A stretch of DNA of 64,000 bases, taken from the NCBI RefSeq assembly GCF_019279795.1, contig NC_056725.1, positions 1,746,281,220 through 1,746,345,219 on the forward strand. Direction: 5' to 3'. Shown piece by piece: positions 30,565 to 42,288 of this stretch. Below the pieces are notes generated by a model, which had not been told where the DNA came from, searched no databases, and saw only the letters and a list, made by a program, of their open reading frames with translations. Both the position numbers and the translations under genes were made by a program. Within the stretch, counting starts at the first letter, position 1; each line of letters starts with the position of its first letter. Origin of the DNA: Protopterus annectens (lineage: Eukaryota; Chordata; Ceratodontiformes; Protopteridae).

Positions 30565-32200
30565 AATTCACATGCAGTGCATGTAAACGTTTGCCATTAG
30601 TTTTGCTATTATAGACTTAAACACTTTATAATCATCATTTAAAATTGAAATGGGGCTATATGAAGCTGGGTCTGATGGTTATTACAGCTACTACAGCTTT
30701 CTTCCAGGATGTTGGTGCTTCCCCTCCTTTTAAAACACTTTTACAAAACCTTCCAGATCTTTATCACTTTTTTCCCTCCTAACTTCCAAACTTCCACAAG
30801 AATAGCATCTGTTCCTGGAGACTTTTCTGCAGACTGATTATATATATCACCATTCCATCTTGTTATTTCCCTATCTTATCTTCAAATTGTTGAGCCTCAT
30901 CTGCCTCTAACCTTTGCTTACCTAAGTTTTCCATACATTTTTCAATTTGTACTTTTTCTCAGTTTCCACATTCCTCTGTTTTATACAAATGTTCATAACA
31001 TTTCCAAAATATACCTCTATAAGGATCTCTGGTTGTTTTTCTTGTTAAAGGCTTCCTAAGTTTAGCAACAACCCTTTCCTCTTTCTTTTGCCTAAGTTGT
31101 TGTTCTAAAAGTGTTTGCTGTCTGGAGTTATTAACTCATGCATATTATCCAGATACTCCCTTATGTTCCCTTTAGAACTCTGTATTTACTCCTGTTATTT
31201 TCTGGGATCGTATCTATCCTTTGTCAGCCCCTCTTGTTACTTCCTAACAATATTTTTTTCCTTTTATTTCCACTGTATTTTTAAACTCTACTTTCACTTT
31301 ATCCTACTCACTAACTATAAAGTCTGAAGAAATTTCTATCTTCCTAACAACTGAATAATTTCTAATACCCATTCAGTAAATTCCCATCTTTGTAACATGT
31401 AGGTGGGGAAGTGCCCGTGTCTCAATTGTACTTCATTACCCTGCATTTGTATCTTAGCTGTTATTGGTACATGACCTAAAGTAGTTATTGGATGTGTGTC
31501 AAAGCTTTTATTAAATGTACACATTCCTGTGAAATTCTGTCTAGTCTAGCCCAGTTATTGTACCTTGGGAAATAGTATGTAAACTCTCTCTGAGTTTCTA
31601 ATATCGAATTCTCATCTTCCATACCAATATTTTCATAAATGTATGCAGAAATATACTCTCTTTTGTTATATCTTCTTTTCTAGGTGCCCTAGATACATCC
31701 TCACTGTTACAAACCAAGTTCCAGTCTCCACCTATAAGTAATATTCCTTGCTGAAAGCTGATTTCTTTCTCCCCAAATTTTCTTAAGGTCCTTAGTAGCA
31801 GTTTTAGATGGAATATAAATACATGATACTGTAATCCTCACCCCTTGCCATTAGCCCTTTGCTACCACAAATCTACCATTACTGACTTTTTCACCTCTTC
31901 TGTCACTATTGGAGCTCCTCTAGCAATTAGTATAAGTACTCCCCTTTTCCTGTGTCCCTGATACCCTGCTGAATATCCCTCTTCAAATCCTTTCTATATC
32001 AATTTCATATGCTCATTTCTTTCTAAGTGTGTCTCCTGTAGTATTGATACTTGCAATCTGCATTTCTTAATATAATTCAATACTCTTTCCTTTTTGTCTA
32101 TACCTGTGTGGTCATTCGCATTATAAAATAATGTGTTTAGTGTAGCCATTGTAAGATATTATTCCAACCTATTATTTATGACAGCTGTTTAACATGTTTA
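30565..32200 (-). pseudogene. L1 ORF2, endonuclease to RT start
   Basis: Minus-strand text assembled across frames: at 31985-32095 RKEYxIIL-NADCKYQYYRRHT (equivalent to the VLNYIKK-LQ-ILQETHL block of L1 endonucleases), at 31336-31524 a region with TTLGHVPITAKIQ (the D-H end of the nuclease, where SDH is usual), and at 30640-30840 SPGTDAILVEVWK followed by an RT block like ISILNDDYKVLSLIIAKRM. Stops in all frames make it a fossil. The order agrees with the L1 pieces at 55965-56565 and 59930-61560. Confidence 0.6.
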
Positions 32201-32215
32201 TTTCCAGCTTTTGTG

Positions 32216-32640
32216 TTACATGCATAAAGAGGGAACATTATTGTTGCCATTGAATGTTTGATGGACAAATAACCGTGGAACCAGTGAAGTGTGGGCTTTG
32301 TTAGACTTATAGTTTGTACAGTAGGTTTCAAAATCTTTTAATAAGTCAAGAAACACAGTGGAGACCAAATACCTTGAGGTGTTCTTCATCCCCATTGCTG
32401 CAGTAGCTTTTAGGGTATATGGGTTATATTTTGCCCAAGACAAACAGACAACTTCCAAAAGTTCTGGCTTCCTCCCGCACTTCCACTATGACTGCAATTG
32501 CTCAGCCCTGTAGAGAGAAAATTTTCAGTACTTTCTTTCTGCCTTATGAAGAAGCAGTTCAGAGGCTTCAGGAGAGCTGCAGATGACACTTTAGCCCTTT
32601 CTAGCAGATAGGTCCTCTTTGGAGAACCCTTCCACACAGT
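32216..32640 (-). pseudogene. Possible L1 ORF1 C-terminal region
   Basis: Overlapping minus frames 32410-32637 and 32216-32458 read KGSPKRTYLLERAKVSSAAL and then KYNPYTLKATAAMGMKNTSR with LLKDFETY. The pattern K-Y--Y-LKA------F----------FL resembles the end of the L1 ORF1 RNA-binding domain, and it sits upstream of ORF2 in the expected orientation. Similarity is weak; this is inference from position. Confidence 0.35.
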
Positions 32641-33159
32641 AAAAATAATTATTTTATATATGTGTGTGTGTGTGCATCTTGGATAAAAAAAAAAAAAGTT
32701 TTTACTTTTATTTGACTTTTAAGAAACTCAGTTTTTCTTTAATGTCAGGAGTTTCCCATCAGGGACAATCTATATTTAGATTCAGTTAATATGAGAGTTT
32801 ATTTTGTAATAAAATCTACTGCTTGTCTAAATTTTTGGTTATTTAAAGAAAAGTTTTGGGTGGAGAAGTGTTCTACGTGGGCCAGTAATACTACAGGTTA
32901 AGCAGTACTTGTATTCACGGTTTCAACTTACTTGACATTTTTTGTTTCAGGCTAACTTTATTTTAAAGGGATATCTGATAGGTATTTATTATGCAGCTTA
33001 TGTATTACAGTGTTTTGGGACTCTGTATGTGTGTGAAAGTGTAAGTGTGCTGATTGTACAAACTATTTGACAACTTACTTTTATACACCTGAAGCATCCT
33101 TCTCGGCCACAGCATGAATACTTACCCTGTTTCTGGTTGTCCGACTTCTGTAGTTCCTA
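32641..33159. other. Unassigned stretch
   Basis: AT-rich sequence with a short (TA)(TG) microsatellite (32653-32675). No coding motif is recognised. It may include the DIRS#2 left end, but no partner of the right terminal repeat was found. Confidence 0.35.
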
Positions 33160-33201
33160 AAAAGAAAAAAGACAACTTACCAAAGAGAAGATGCTGACTC
33201 T

Positions 33202-34757
33202 GTGGGTCAGTCTTCACCTCAGCTGATGGTGGATGACAGTGGGGAGGAGTCATTCCTCAGACCCACTCACACATCTCTCCAGCTTTCTCTGGTGTTCTTT
33301 CAGTCGCATCCTCTTATGCTGTTCCAATGTGAAAACTGGGCATGGGAGAACCATCTTTACTGGGGCACAGAGACATACCAGGGGATGCTGCTAGATGTGG
33401 CAGAGGAAAGAAACCTTTTGCTGGGACAGATATTTCTTCTCCTAGTCAGTCATCAGGGATAGCTAAGAAAAAAACAATAGGTTAAACATTGTTCCTCAGA
33501 AGACATGCTATTTATAAGAAAAGATGATTTTGTTACCTTAGCCAAGAAATTGTTAGTCAGTCCAGGTGCTCAGAATACAATACCTGTTAATCAGAGCAAT
33601 CATATATTCTAGATGAAGACAAGTCAGATGATTCTGATATTGATAGAGACAGGGCTTCATCTCCTGCAGATTCTCAAGCCTAAATCTCAGTTGCTGAAGA
33701 AACCTGGTCCTCACAACCTCCGTTGGAGGAAATTTATTTTTCTTAGATTATAGCCAGGATAAATGTGGTGTTTTTATGGGAAGAACTGATCTTATTTCTG
33801 AACTAAGGATATATGATATGTTGCAAGTGGATGTGCCTCATTCTGTGTCTATTCCTCCTCTAGTTACAACCTTGAAGAATATGTATAATGCTGCCTGTAA
33901 CAATCCTGATTCACATCATTATGTCCCCAAAAAACAGATGGGCTTTACAAAATTTCTCAAATTAGCAACCACTAGTATTCTGACCTTTGGTAAGACCCTG
34001 CAGCTATCTGTACATCTTTACCAGCAGGAAACAGGCTGCAGGTATCTTCCAACTCTTCCCCTGTGGACATGGAGGGGAAGATTTGGGGCAGTTCTGTTAT
34101 GAGAATTTTTTTCTTCTCCCACTTTTGTGTATAGGATTTATAACTATCCAACCTATATGTGAACATTTTTGTTTTGACTGTTTGAATAATATTGCTACTG
34201 CTACCCCCCCCCCCCCCCAAAGGTAGTGCACATCTCAGTTCTATTGTTTACAACATTCCTTAAGTATCTAAACATGCCTTAAGGACTGTGTATGATTGTG
34301 CAGATACTATGTCTGGACCTGTGCTTCTGCAACTGTTTTGAAGCGGTATGCCTGGGTAGGTAATCAAAAGTTTTCTTATGAGGTGAAGTCTGAAATTTTG
34401 AATTCAGCTTTTGATAAGAAGGCTTTATTTGGCCCATCTGCTACTCAGGTACTCAAACAATTTGATGAAAGAGGGCATTTCATTCAGGGAATCTGCAAGA
34501 TTTTCCAGGCCTCCCCTTACAAATATACCAAATCTTATTTCCAGGCTAAGAAACCAAACAACCTTTGCCTTTTCAAAAGGGGAAACGAGATGGCAGAAAG
34601 GGAAGCAATAAGAAACAAGGATCTTTTCCCAGAAAAAGACAGTCTACAACTTCAGAATGATTGTACCAGCATTCTTTCCCAGACCCCCTCCTCTCCTGAC
34701 CCCCCTTTCTCAAAACCTGTCCCAACAACTGTCTCTGTACATTCCTTTTTGCAATAA
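33202..34757 (+). pseudogene. DIRS#2 gag-like protein
   Basis: Fragments in three frames: 33202-33462; 33776-34102 with LVTTLKNMYNAACNNPDSHH and MGFTKFLKLA; and 34296-34757 with SATVLKRYAWVG, VKSEILNSAFDKKALFGPSA and ERGHFIQGICKIFQASP, followed by a basic stretch and a Pro/Ser-rich tail. The RYAWVG-LFGPSA-GICKIFQ order is typical of the DIRS gag C-terminal half. A poly-C run (34204-34218) and several stops interrupt it. Confidence 0.7.
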
Positions 34758-34879
34758 ACTGTGACAGCCTCATGGCTATTAAAAGATAGTTCAGGAGGGG
34801 AACAGCTGCATTCAGTTACATATACCTCCTTTCAAGGGAGTTCCTGTCCACCCTCCAAACCAAATGGATTTTTTCCTCA

Positions 34880-35565
34880 GGTTCTTCAGCATTTGCTCAT
34901 TCTCTCATTCTAGGAGTCATAGAGCAAGTGCCATTAATTCAAGGGATAAATGATTCTATTCCAGAATGTTTCTGGTGTCAGAGAGTCTTTTTGGAGAACA
35001 GTTTTAGATCTTTCCTCCTTAAATCTGTATGTGAAAGTTCCAAAATGTAATATGCTGACCCTTCAGAGTCTGTTATTTCTCATTCCACAAAGAAGTTTTA
35101 TTGTAACTTTAGACCTAAAAGATGAATATCATCACATGCCCGTAGACAAAGGCTTAAGGAAATTTCTCAGAATTTGTGTGTCTGGGTCACATTATAAGTT
35201 CTCTAGTATTTGCCCTATGGGTTATTTACTGCTCCAAGTGTGTTTACAGTGTGTGTACCTCCACTCATAGCTCATTGCAGACTGAATGGCATTTACATTT
35301 TCTTATTAAGACAACTTACTTATCTTTGCAGAGTCTTTTCCTAGATGTCGAGTCATTTACATGGGTTTCATCTCTTCTGACTACTCTGGGCTTTCTTGTA
35401 AATATTCAGAAATCCTCCTTGATCCCATCACACAGAATTGTCTTTCTAGGATGTTTTATAGACACCTTACGGCAAAAGTCTTTTTTGACACAGGAGAAGG
35501 TTGATTTTATCAGGAATTTTTTTTCTGAGCATCTTAACTTAGTCTCATAGCCAGACAGTATCTCA
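34880..35565 (+). pseudogene. DIRS#2 reverse transcriptase
   Basis: The frame 34950-35270 reads FWRTVLDLSSLNLYVKVPK, then FIVTLDLKDEYHHMPVDKG (motif A, both catalytic-region Asp residues present) and FLRICVSGSHYKFS. After a shift, 35176-35550 gives TEWHLHF, SLLTTLGFLVNIQKSSLIPS and IVFLGCFIDTLRQKSFL. The YLDD block expected at about 35310-35340 is replaced by frame-disrupted text. The order and wording are those of DIRS RTs, not of LINE RTs. Confidence 0.8.
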
Positions 35566-35829
35566 GGATTTTGGGGCTCATGGCATATATGATTTTCATG
35601 ATACCTCTTGCCATGTAACACATGAGAATGATTCAATGGTTTCAAAAAAAAAACATGGACTCAACTTTTGCATCCTCTAGAATTTCGGATTCCAATCTTG
35701 GACTTTAATAAAAAAAACTGCACTGGTAGGAACTCTAAATACAAGCAAATGCAGGTATCCTCTTTTTTCCTCTACCTCCAAGTCAGTCTATAACTATGAA
35801 CACCTTAGATTTTGCTTGGGGTGAGTTTC

Positions 35830-36160
35830 AGTAGAGTAAAGGTATAAGGCCTGTGGGATTTCCCAGACAGACCAAAGCACATAAATCTCAAAGAAATGTT
35901 AGCTGTGATTCATGCCATAAAATCTCTTCATCATTTATGGTCCCCGGGACCTGTCCAGGTGATTACATTCAACACTATTGTGATGTAGTACACCAACAAG
36001 CAAGGGGGGAGCAAGGTTATACCCTCAGTGCAGGCTGACAATGATAGCTTAGAAGGTAGCTCTTCAGCACTCATTAACTTTCCAAACATCCTACATTCCA
36101 TCGGAGCAAAACATAGTGGCAGACAAACTGAGCAGGACCAGGATAGATCCTCATGAAGGG
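35830..36160 (+). pseudogene. DIRS#2 RNase H
   Basis: Frames give GLWDFP, KHINLKEMLAVIHAIKSL (block with catalytic Glu), VQVITFNTIVM (TDNTTVM changed to TFNTIVM, losing the catalytic Asp) and YTNKQGG, then NILHSIGAKHSGRQTEQDQD, a shifted form of IPSEQNIVADxLSR. It is colinear with the DIRS#1 RNase H at 16597-16930. Confidence 0.75.
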
Positions 36161-36569
36161 AAATTGAATGAGGGGGTCTTCTAAGAATTGATTCAGTTGT
36201 GGTGAACACCTCATATAGATCTATTACCTCCTTTCAAAACAGACAACTCAACAAATTCTGCTCCAGTACTTTTAGCAAACAGGCCTGGAAAACAGATGCT
36301 TTCTAATTCCCATGGATGGAAATATTCCTTTATGCATTCTACTCTTTCTACTGATATCCAGGGCAATTCTAAAGATTCAGAAGAACTTTCCAAATGATTG
36401 TGTTGACTACCCCCATTGGCCCAGATAGTATTGGTTCTACATTCTTATGGAATTGGCCCAGGGCAATTACTGCAAGCTTTCTCACAAACTAACCTTACAC
36501 AAGCTGGGAAGTTTGATACACATCAGTCTCTAACATCTTCAATTAACTGTCTGGATGATTCAATTCTAA

Positions 36570-37570
36570 TTCCTTTTAGGCAATTCTTTTCAGAGGATGT
36601 GCAACAAGTACTTAAAGAGGAAGAAATACTGCCACTAGGAAATCTTATATTGTTAAGTGGAAGAGATTTTCTAGTTGGTGCCTAGCCAAATAACCAGAGC
36701 CCTATCGGGGATTATGTACCAATGATGCTCAAATGTTTGTGTACACGACTAGCCTCTGGCCTTTTCATACTGCTCCCTCAAGGTACATCTTGCAGCCATT
36801 TCAACATTTCTGCCCATGGATCCCCCCCTTTCTTCAACATTTTTGATAAAACCGTTTCTAAAAGGAGTTTTACACCTGAAACCTCTACACAAACAGGTTG
36901 CTCCTTTCTGGTATTTTAACTTTATGCTGGAAAAGTTAATGGTGTCTCCATATGAACCTGCACATTAAGCAGATTTAAGGAAAATCTTCTTCTTATTGCT
37001 CTGACATCTGCAAGAAGAGTACCAGTCACAAGCTTTTATGGAAGGTGAACCCAATCTAGTCTTCCATAGGGATATGGTAGCTTTACGAACATATCCCTCA
37101 TGTATACTCAAAGTTGTTTCAGAGTTTACTTTGAATCAAGCCATTAATCTGCCAGTATTCTTTCCAGACCATCAGAACCAGAGAATATGGATTTTACATG
37201 CTGTGGACATGCATAGGCAACTCGGGTTCTATCTTGACAGAACCAAGTCCTTTAGAAAAGCTGATGAGCTATTTATTTCTTAAGGTAGGACTAGGAAAGG
37301 ACAACTCTTGTCAAAACAGACTATTTCCAAATGGTTGCCCTTCAGCTATTGCCTTTTGTTATGCCCACCATGATAAATCAGTTCCAGGCAGTATCAAGGG
37401 CCATTCTGCAACAGCCTCGATTTCCTCAAAGATATATTGGAAAGGGATGTTCTCTAGAAACATTCTATAGGGTGCTGTGTGATCCACTGTACATACATTT
37501 ACAAGGCTTTACAGACAGTATTTTTTTTTCTAGATCCAGAACATGCTTCGTTAGGACCATTCTGTAGGGA
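36570..37570 (+). pseudogene. DIRS#2 tyrosine recombinase
   Basis: Starts TRKSYIVKWKRFSSWC near 36630-36680. After a broken stretch the frame 37038-37283 gives EGEPNLVFHRDMVALRTYPS, VVSEFTLNQAINLPVFFPDH and FYLDRTKSFRKADELFIS. SKQTISKW follows at about 37305, and AFCYAHHDKSVPGSIKGHSA near 37345-37410. The final block around 37440-37530 resembles GMSLExxCxAxxWSTVHTFTRxYR, where the nucleophilic Tyr lies. Catalytic positions are only partly preserved. In DIRS elements this enzyme integrates a circular cDNA without target duplication. Confidence 0.75.
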
Positions 37571-37627
37571 CTCCTGGATCCATATATGTCATCCTCCCTG
37601 TTTGGATAGGCTTTGGCAATCAACCTA

Positions 37628-38036
37628 TATAGCCCAAAGGCTACTATAGCACTGGGAATGAGGAACTTAGTAAAGTTTTGTAAATTGCATTCACTAATAG
37701 CATTAATATTTGAATTCCTTACTACTATGGTAACTGCATCCACCCTCTGTTCTTGTATATAGTTATTGTTGGGAAATAGTTTGGCAGTTATATCTTTTTA
37801 TAGTTCAGGATGAGTATGCTGCTACTTAACTTTTGGGCAAGAAAGTCCTGAAGATTTTCCTTACACAGAACTGATCAATCACCAGTCAGAGAGGAATTGT
37901 GTTAGAAATCAAGATCTTTCAGAAGCTGGCTTGTGTCTTGAGTAAGACACAAACCATATAGCCTAATGGCTACTACAGCACTGAGGAATTTAAACATCTA
38001 CTATTCTGGGTAAGTGCAACTTACACAACTGTATTT
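37628..38036 (+). repeat. DIRS#2 terminal region with direct repeat
   Basis: 37628-37671 (agcccaaaggctactatagc, actgggaatgaggaactt) is repeated at about 37959-37992. The second copy continues into ctactattctgggtaagtgc and the 3' end. This parallels the repeat pairs at the end of DIRS#0. Confidence 0.6.
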
Positions 38037-38764
38037 TTTGGTCCTGACTTACTGTTTCAGTGAATCTTAATGAAGATGAAGTGGTACTATGATTTGGGCA
38101 AAAAACATGCTGAGTTGGGGTGTAGATGTTTTTATCAGAAATATGTTAATAGCTGTTTATGGATGCATTTCTCTAGGATTTTAGATTGAGTTGAAGTATA
38201 GCTATAGGTCTATAGATTTTCTTTTTTGGTCAGTGGATGGGCTGCCTTTGTGTAGTGGTATGATGAGGTTTTTTTTTTCCATATTTCTGGCACATGATTT
38301 TCTGCAATGAAGAGATTACTGAGAATGAAGATAGCGTAGGCAATAGTGATGATTGAAAATTTAATGTATTCTGTGGTTAAGTTATCTGGAGCTATGGTGA
38401 TAGGTTTTAATTTTGTTAGATGTTTTTTGATGACTGAAGTTGGTAGTGGTTTGAGAGAAAAAGTGGGAAAATAAGCATTGTTTTGGGATGTAGTGTGGAG
38501 TGAGTTATTTTGTGTTTTTTTTAGGAGTGAGGTAACTGATTTGATGAAATGTTGGTTGAGATGAAAGATAAATGGGGTTGGCTAGATAATTTTGCCTGTG
38601 TTTAAAAGATTGTTATTGAAGACCAAAAGAGTTAAGGGTTCTGTTTATTTATGTCTTGTAGCATACTGTATTAATACATTTTTCTTTTGGTAAGATTATT
38701 AACTAACTCCTTAGGTGTCTGTAGTGTTGCAGGTTATTTGGAGTTTTATTGTGCAGTCTTTAAT

Positions 38765-41700
38765 CCAGCCACTGGGGATGCACAAGCCAGTGCATTTCTT
38801 TGTGCCAATCCCAAGCCCGGATAAATGGGGAGGGTTGTGTGTCAGGAAGGGCATCCAGCGTAAAACTTGGCCAAATTATTCATGCAGACACCAGTAAATA
38901 TTTACATACTGGATCGGTCGAGGCCTGGGTTAACAACGACCGCCACCAGTACTGTTAGCCAACAGGGTGTTGGCAGAAATGAGGCTACTGTTGGCTGAAG
39001 GAGGAGAAGAGGTGGAAGGCATGGCTGAAGGCAGAAAGAGAGGAGAAAGGCTAGGACTGTGATAGTGAGGGTCGGAACTTTGAATGTTGGCAGTATGACT
39101 GGTATAGGGAGAGAGCTAGCCGATATGATGGACAGAAGAAAGGTTGGTATATTGTGTGTGCAAGAGACCAGATGGAAGGGGCGTAAGGTTAGGTGTATTG
39201 GAGGTGGGTTCAAATTGTTTTATCATGGTGTGGATGGGAGGAGAAATGGCGTAGGAGTTATCCTGAAGGTACAGTATGCTAAGAGTGTTTTGGAGGTGAA
39301 AAGAGTGTCGGATAGAGTGATGTTTATGAAGCTGGAAATTTATGGTGTAATGATGAATGCTGTTAGTGCATATGCTCCACAAGTTGGGTGTGGACGAGAA
39401 AGAAAAATTTTTGAGTGAGTTGGATAAAGTTGTGATGACTGTACCCAAGGGTGAGAGAGTGGTGATTGGAGCAGATTTCAATGGGCATGTTGGTGACGGG
39501 AACAGAGGGGATGAGGAAGTGATGGGTAGGTATGGTGTTAAACAAAGGAATTCAGAAGGTCAGATGGTAATGGATTTTTGCGAAAAGGATGGACATGGCT
39601 GTGGTGAATACGTATTTTAACAAGAGGGAGGAGCATAGGGTGACATACAAGAGTGGAGGAAGATATACACAGGTGGATTATATCTTATGTAGGAGGGCCA
39701 GTCTGAAGGAGATTGGAGACTGTAAAGTGGTGACCGGGGAAAGTGTAATTAGGCAGCATAGGATGGTGGTTTGTAAAATGACGTTGGTGATCAAGAAGAG
39801 GAGGAGGAGTGTGAGGGCAGCACCAAGGATAAAATGGTGGAAATTGAAAAAGGGTAATTGTGAGGTGGAGTTCAGGAAAGAGTTAAGACAGGCACTGGCT
39901 GGCAGTGAAGAGTTACCAAATAGCTGGGTAACTACAGCAGAGTTTGTAAGGGAGACGGCTAGAAAGGTGCTTGGTATGACATCTGGACAGAGGAAGGATG
40001 ACAAGGAGAGATGGTGGTGGAATGAGGAAGTACAGGAGAGTATACAGAGAAAGAGATTGGCAAAGAAGAAGTAGGATTGTCAGAGAGATGAATGTAGACA
40101 GGAGTATAAGGAGATGAGGTGCATTGCAAAGAGAGAGGTGTCGAAGGCTAAGGATAAGGCATATGAAGAGTTGTATGAAAGGTTGGACACTAAGGAGGGA
40201 GAAAAGGACCTGTACCAATTGGCTAGACAGAGGGACCAAGCTAGGAAAGATGTGCAGCAGGTAAAGGTGATAAAGGATAATGAGGGAAATGTACAAGCAA
40301 GGAGAGTGTGTTGAGCAGATGGAAAGAGTACTTTGAGGGGTTGATGAATGAAGAGAATGAGAGGGAGAGAAGGTTGGATGATGTGGGGATAGTGAATCAT
40401 GAAGTGCAATGGATTAGCAAGGAGGAATTAAGGATAGCTATGAAGGGGATGAAGAATGGAAAGGCTGTTGGTCCAGATGACATACCTGTGGAAGCATAGA
40501 AGTGTTTAGGTGAAATGGTAGTGGAGTTTTTAACCAGATTGTTTAATGAAATTTTGGAAAGTGAGAGGATGCCTAGGGAATGGAGAAAAAGTGTTTTGGT
40601 ACTGATTTTTAAAAATAAAGGTGATGTGCAGAGCTGTAGTAACTACAGAGGGATTAAATTGATCAGTCACAGCATGAAGTTATGGGAAAGAGTAGTGGAA
40701 GCTAGGTTAAGAAGGGACGTGATGATTAGTGATCAGCAGTATGGTTTCATGCTGGGAAAGAGCACTACAGATGCGATGTTTGCTCTGAGAGTGTTGATGG
40801 AGAAGTACAGAGAAGGTCAGAAGGAGTTGCATTGTGTTTTTTTAGACTTAGAGAAAGCATATGACAGGGTGCCTAGAAAGGAGTTGTGGTATTCTGAGAA
40901 AGTCAGGAGTGTCAGAGAAGTATGTAAGAGTGGTACAGGATATGTTCAAGGGTAGTGTGACAATGGTGAGGTCTGTGGTGGGAGTGATGGATGCGTTTAA
41001 GGTAGAGGTGGGATTACATCAAGGATCAGCTCTCAGCCCTTTCTTATTTACAATGGTGAAGGACAGGTTGACAGACAAAATCAGACAGGAGTCCTTGTGG
41101 ACTATGATTTTTGCAAATGACATTGTGATCTGTAGTGAGAGTAGGGAACAGGTGGAGGAGACCCTGGAGAGATGGAGATATGCTTTAGAGAGAAGAAGAA
41201 TGAAGGTCAGCAGGACTAAGACAGAATATATGTGTGTGAATGAGAGGGAGGATAGAGGAATGGTGAGGATGCAAGGAGTAGATGTGGTGAAGGTGGATGA
41301 GTTTAAATACTTGGGATCAATAGTTCAGAGTAATGGTGAGTGTGGAAGAGAGTACAGGCAGGATGGAGTGGGTGGAGAAGAGTGTCAGGAGTGATTTGTG
41401 ACAGACGAGTACCAGTAAGAGTGAAAGGGAAGGTCTACAAGAGGGTACTGAGACCAGCTATGTTATATGGGTTGGAGACAGTGGCATTGATAAAAAGGCA
41501 GGAGTTAGAGCTGGATGTGGCAGAGTTAAAGATGTTAAGATTTGCATTGGGTGTGACGAGGATGGACAGGATTTGGAGAAAAAGCCAGCGAGACAAGATT
41601 GCATTGGTTTGGACGTGCTGAGGAGGGATGCTGAGTATATTGGGAAAAAGATGCTAAGGATGAAGCTACCAGGTAACAGGAAAAGAGGAAGGCCTAAGAT

Positions 41701-41834
41701 AAGGTTTATGGATGTGGTGAGAGAGGACATGCAGGTGGTTGGTGTAACAGAGCAAGATGCAGAGGACAGGAAGAAATGGAAACAGATGATCCTCTGTGGC
41801 AACCCCTAATGGAAACAGCCGAAAGATGATGATG
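38765..41834 (+). mobile_element. RTE-clade LINE, full length but decayed
   Basis: The 5' UTR begins ccactggggatgcacaagcc and includes cccggataaatggggagggt and ggatcggtcgaggcctgggt. One EN-RT ORF occupies 39059-41809, and the 3' end is ggcaacccctaatggaaaca, gccgaaag and (GAT)n. Imperfect 17-base flanks (38748-38764 and 41835-41851; attgtgcaNNctttaNt) look like an old target-site duplication. The wording of both domains is that of the widespread fish-type RTE family (Expander/RTE-X-like); this naming is from memory of the family. Confidence 0.85.
39059..41809 (+). pseudogene. RTE ORF: apurinic endonuclease plus reverse transcriptase
   Basis: Endonuclease: RVGTLNVGSMTGIGRELADM, ILCVQETRWKG, NGVGVILK, VVIGADFNGHVGDGNRG and THVD-type block TQVDYILCRR, with RQHRMVVCKM at the end. 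Linker: KWWKLKKGN, WWWNEEVQESIQRKR. RT: RIAMKGMKNGKAVGPDDIPV, VLIFKNKGDVQSCSNYRGIK, VFLDLEKAYDRVPRKELWY (motif A kept), GLHQGSALSPFLFTMV (motif B) and TMIFANDIVICSESREQVEE, where the catalytic FADD is FAND. The C-terminus has AMLYGLETVALIKRQE and FMDVVREDMQVVGV. About eight frame changes split it into ORFs of 60-180 codons. It is inactive but recognisable throughout. Confidence 0.9.
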
Positions 41835-42288
41835 ATTGTGCACCCTTTATTTTCTACGCCTTCTTCCTTGTTTTCATGATCACTTTGGTGCACCTACGTA
41901 ACCATTGGGGTTGGTTTGGCTTTTATTATTTTGTTTGTGATAGGGGTGTAGTAGTTTAATATATTTATGAAGGTAGTATTGAATTTGTGGACAGCCTCAT
42001 CCAGTGGAAGATTTTAAGTATGTTCCATTCCAATTACAGTGACACAGGGTATTACGGAAGGTTTCAGTATGGAAGTTAGACTGATCTCTGACGTTGCTGT
42101 GGTCACTTATTGTATGAGCTAAAGTACAGTTGGAGGGTAGTGTTTTAGGCAAGGATGATAGGATCCAGTGTGATATAGATTTAGTGTACATGGCTGGGAT
42201 TTTATCAGCTGTGTAAACTTCTATAGCTGTATATTGTTTGATGGATTGTTTGTGGTTAGTGTAAGCAAATCAATATGTACACCTTGGT

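Larger units (their letters stand above)
18244..32640 (-). mobile_element. L1 host element, main part, split by CR1-C
   Basis: Minus-strand L1 text is found at 18244-19288 (RT C-terminal half) and at about 30565-32640 (RT start, endonuclease, probable ORF1 end). The gap is exactly the CR1-C composite. The left part ends in RT text LIHMDQCSLVE and the right part ends in ISILNDDYKVLSLIIAKRMA (assembled across frames), which are adjacent blocks in L1 RTs. Together with 1925-3034 this gives one L1 spread over about 30 kb. Confidence 0.75.
33160..38036 (+). mobile_element. DIRS#2: DIRS-type retrotransposon, all domains in order
   Basis: Gag (about 33202-34757), RT (34880-35565), RNase H (35830-36160), tyrosine recombinase (36570-37570) and a terminal region with repeats (37628-38036) follow each other without foreign insertion, giving the standard DIRS layout. 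Every gene is broken by shifts and stops. The extreme 3' end (ggtaagtgcaacttacacaa) resembles DIRS#1. The left terminal repeat was not identified. Confidence 0.8.
38085..42285 (-). mobile_element. L2-B: L2-like LINE split by the RTE element
   Basis: 38085-38747 (minus) reads, with shifts, YTKAAHPLT / IPLHKGSPSTDQ and PIAILQLNLKxLEKCIHKQL, the RT start also seen in L2-A at 9800-9990. 41852-42285 (minus) reads the end of the endonuclease: SISHWILSSLPKTLPSNCTL with HTISDHSNV (catalytic SDH). Endonuclease upstream and RT downstream in the same strand, with the RTE exactly between, identify one element. The ends are lost against DIRS#2 and the Dong element. Confidence 0.65.

Noticed and set aside
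34204-34218. Poly-C run as a regulatory element
   Set aside because: Simple homopolymer in decayed DIRS gag, no context supporting a role.
39678-40409. Leu/Ser-rich minus-strand ORFs
   Set aside because: Antisense shadows of the RTE ORF, which is purine-rich on the plus strand.
38765-41834. Claim of horizontal transfer of the RTE
   Set aside because: Resemblance to fish copies is from memory, with no divergence data; kept only as a question.
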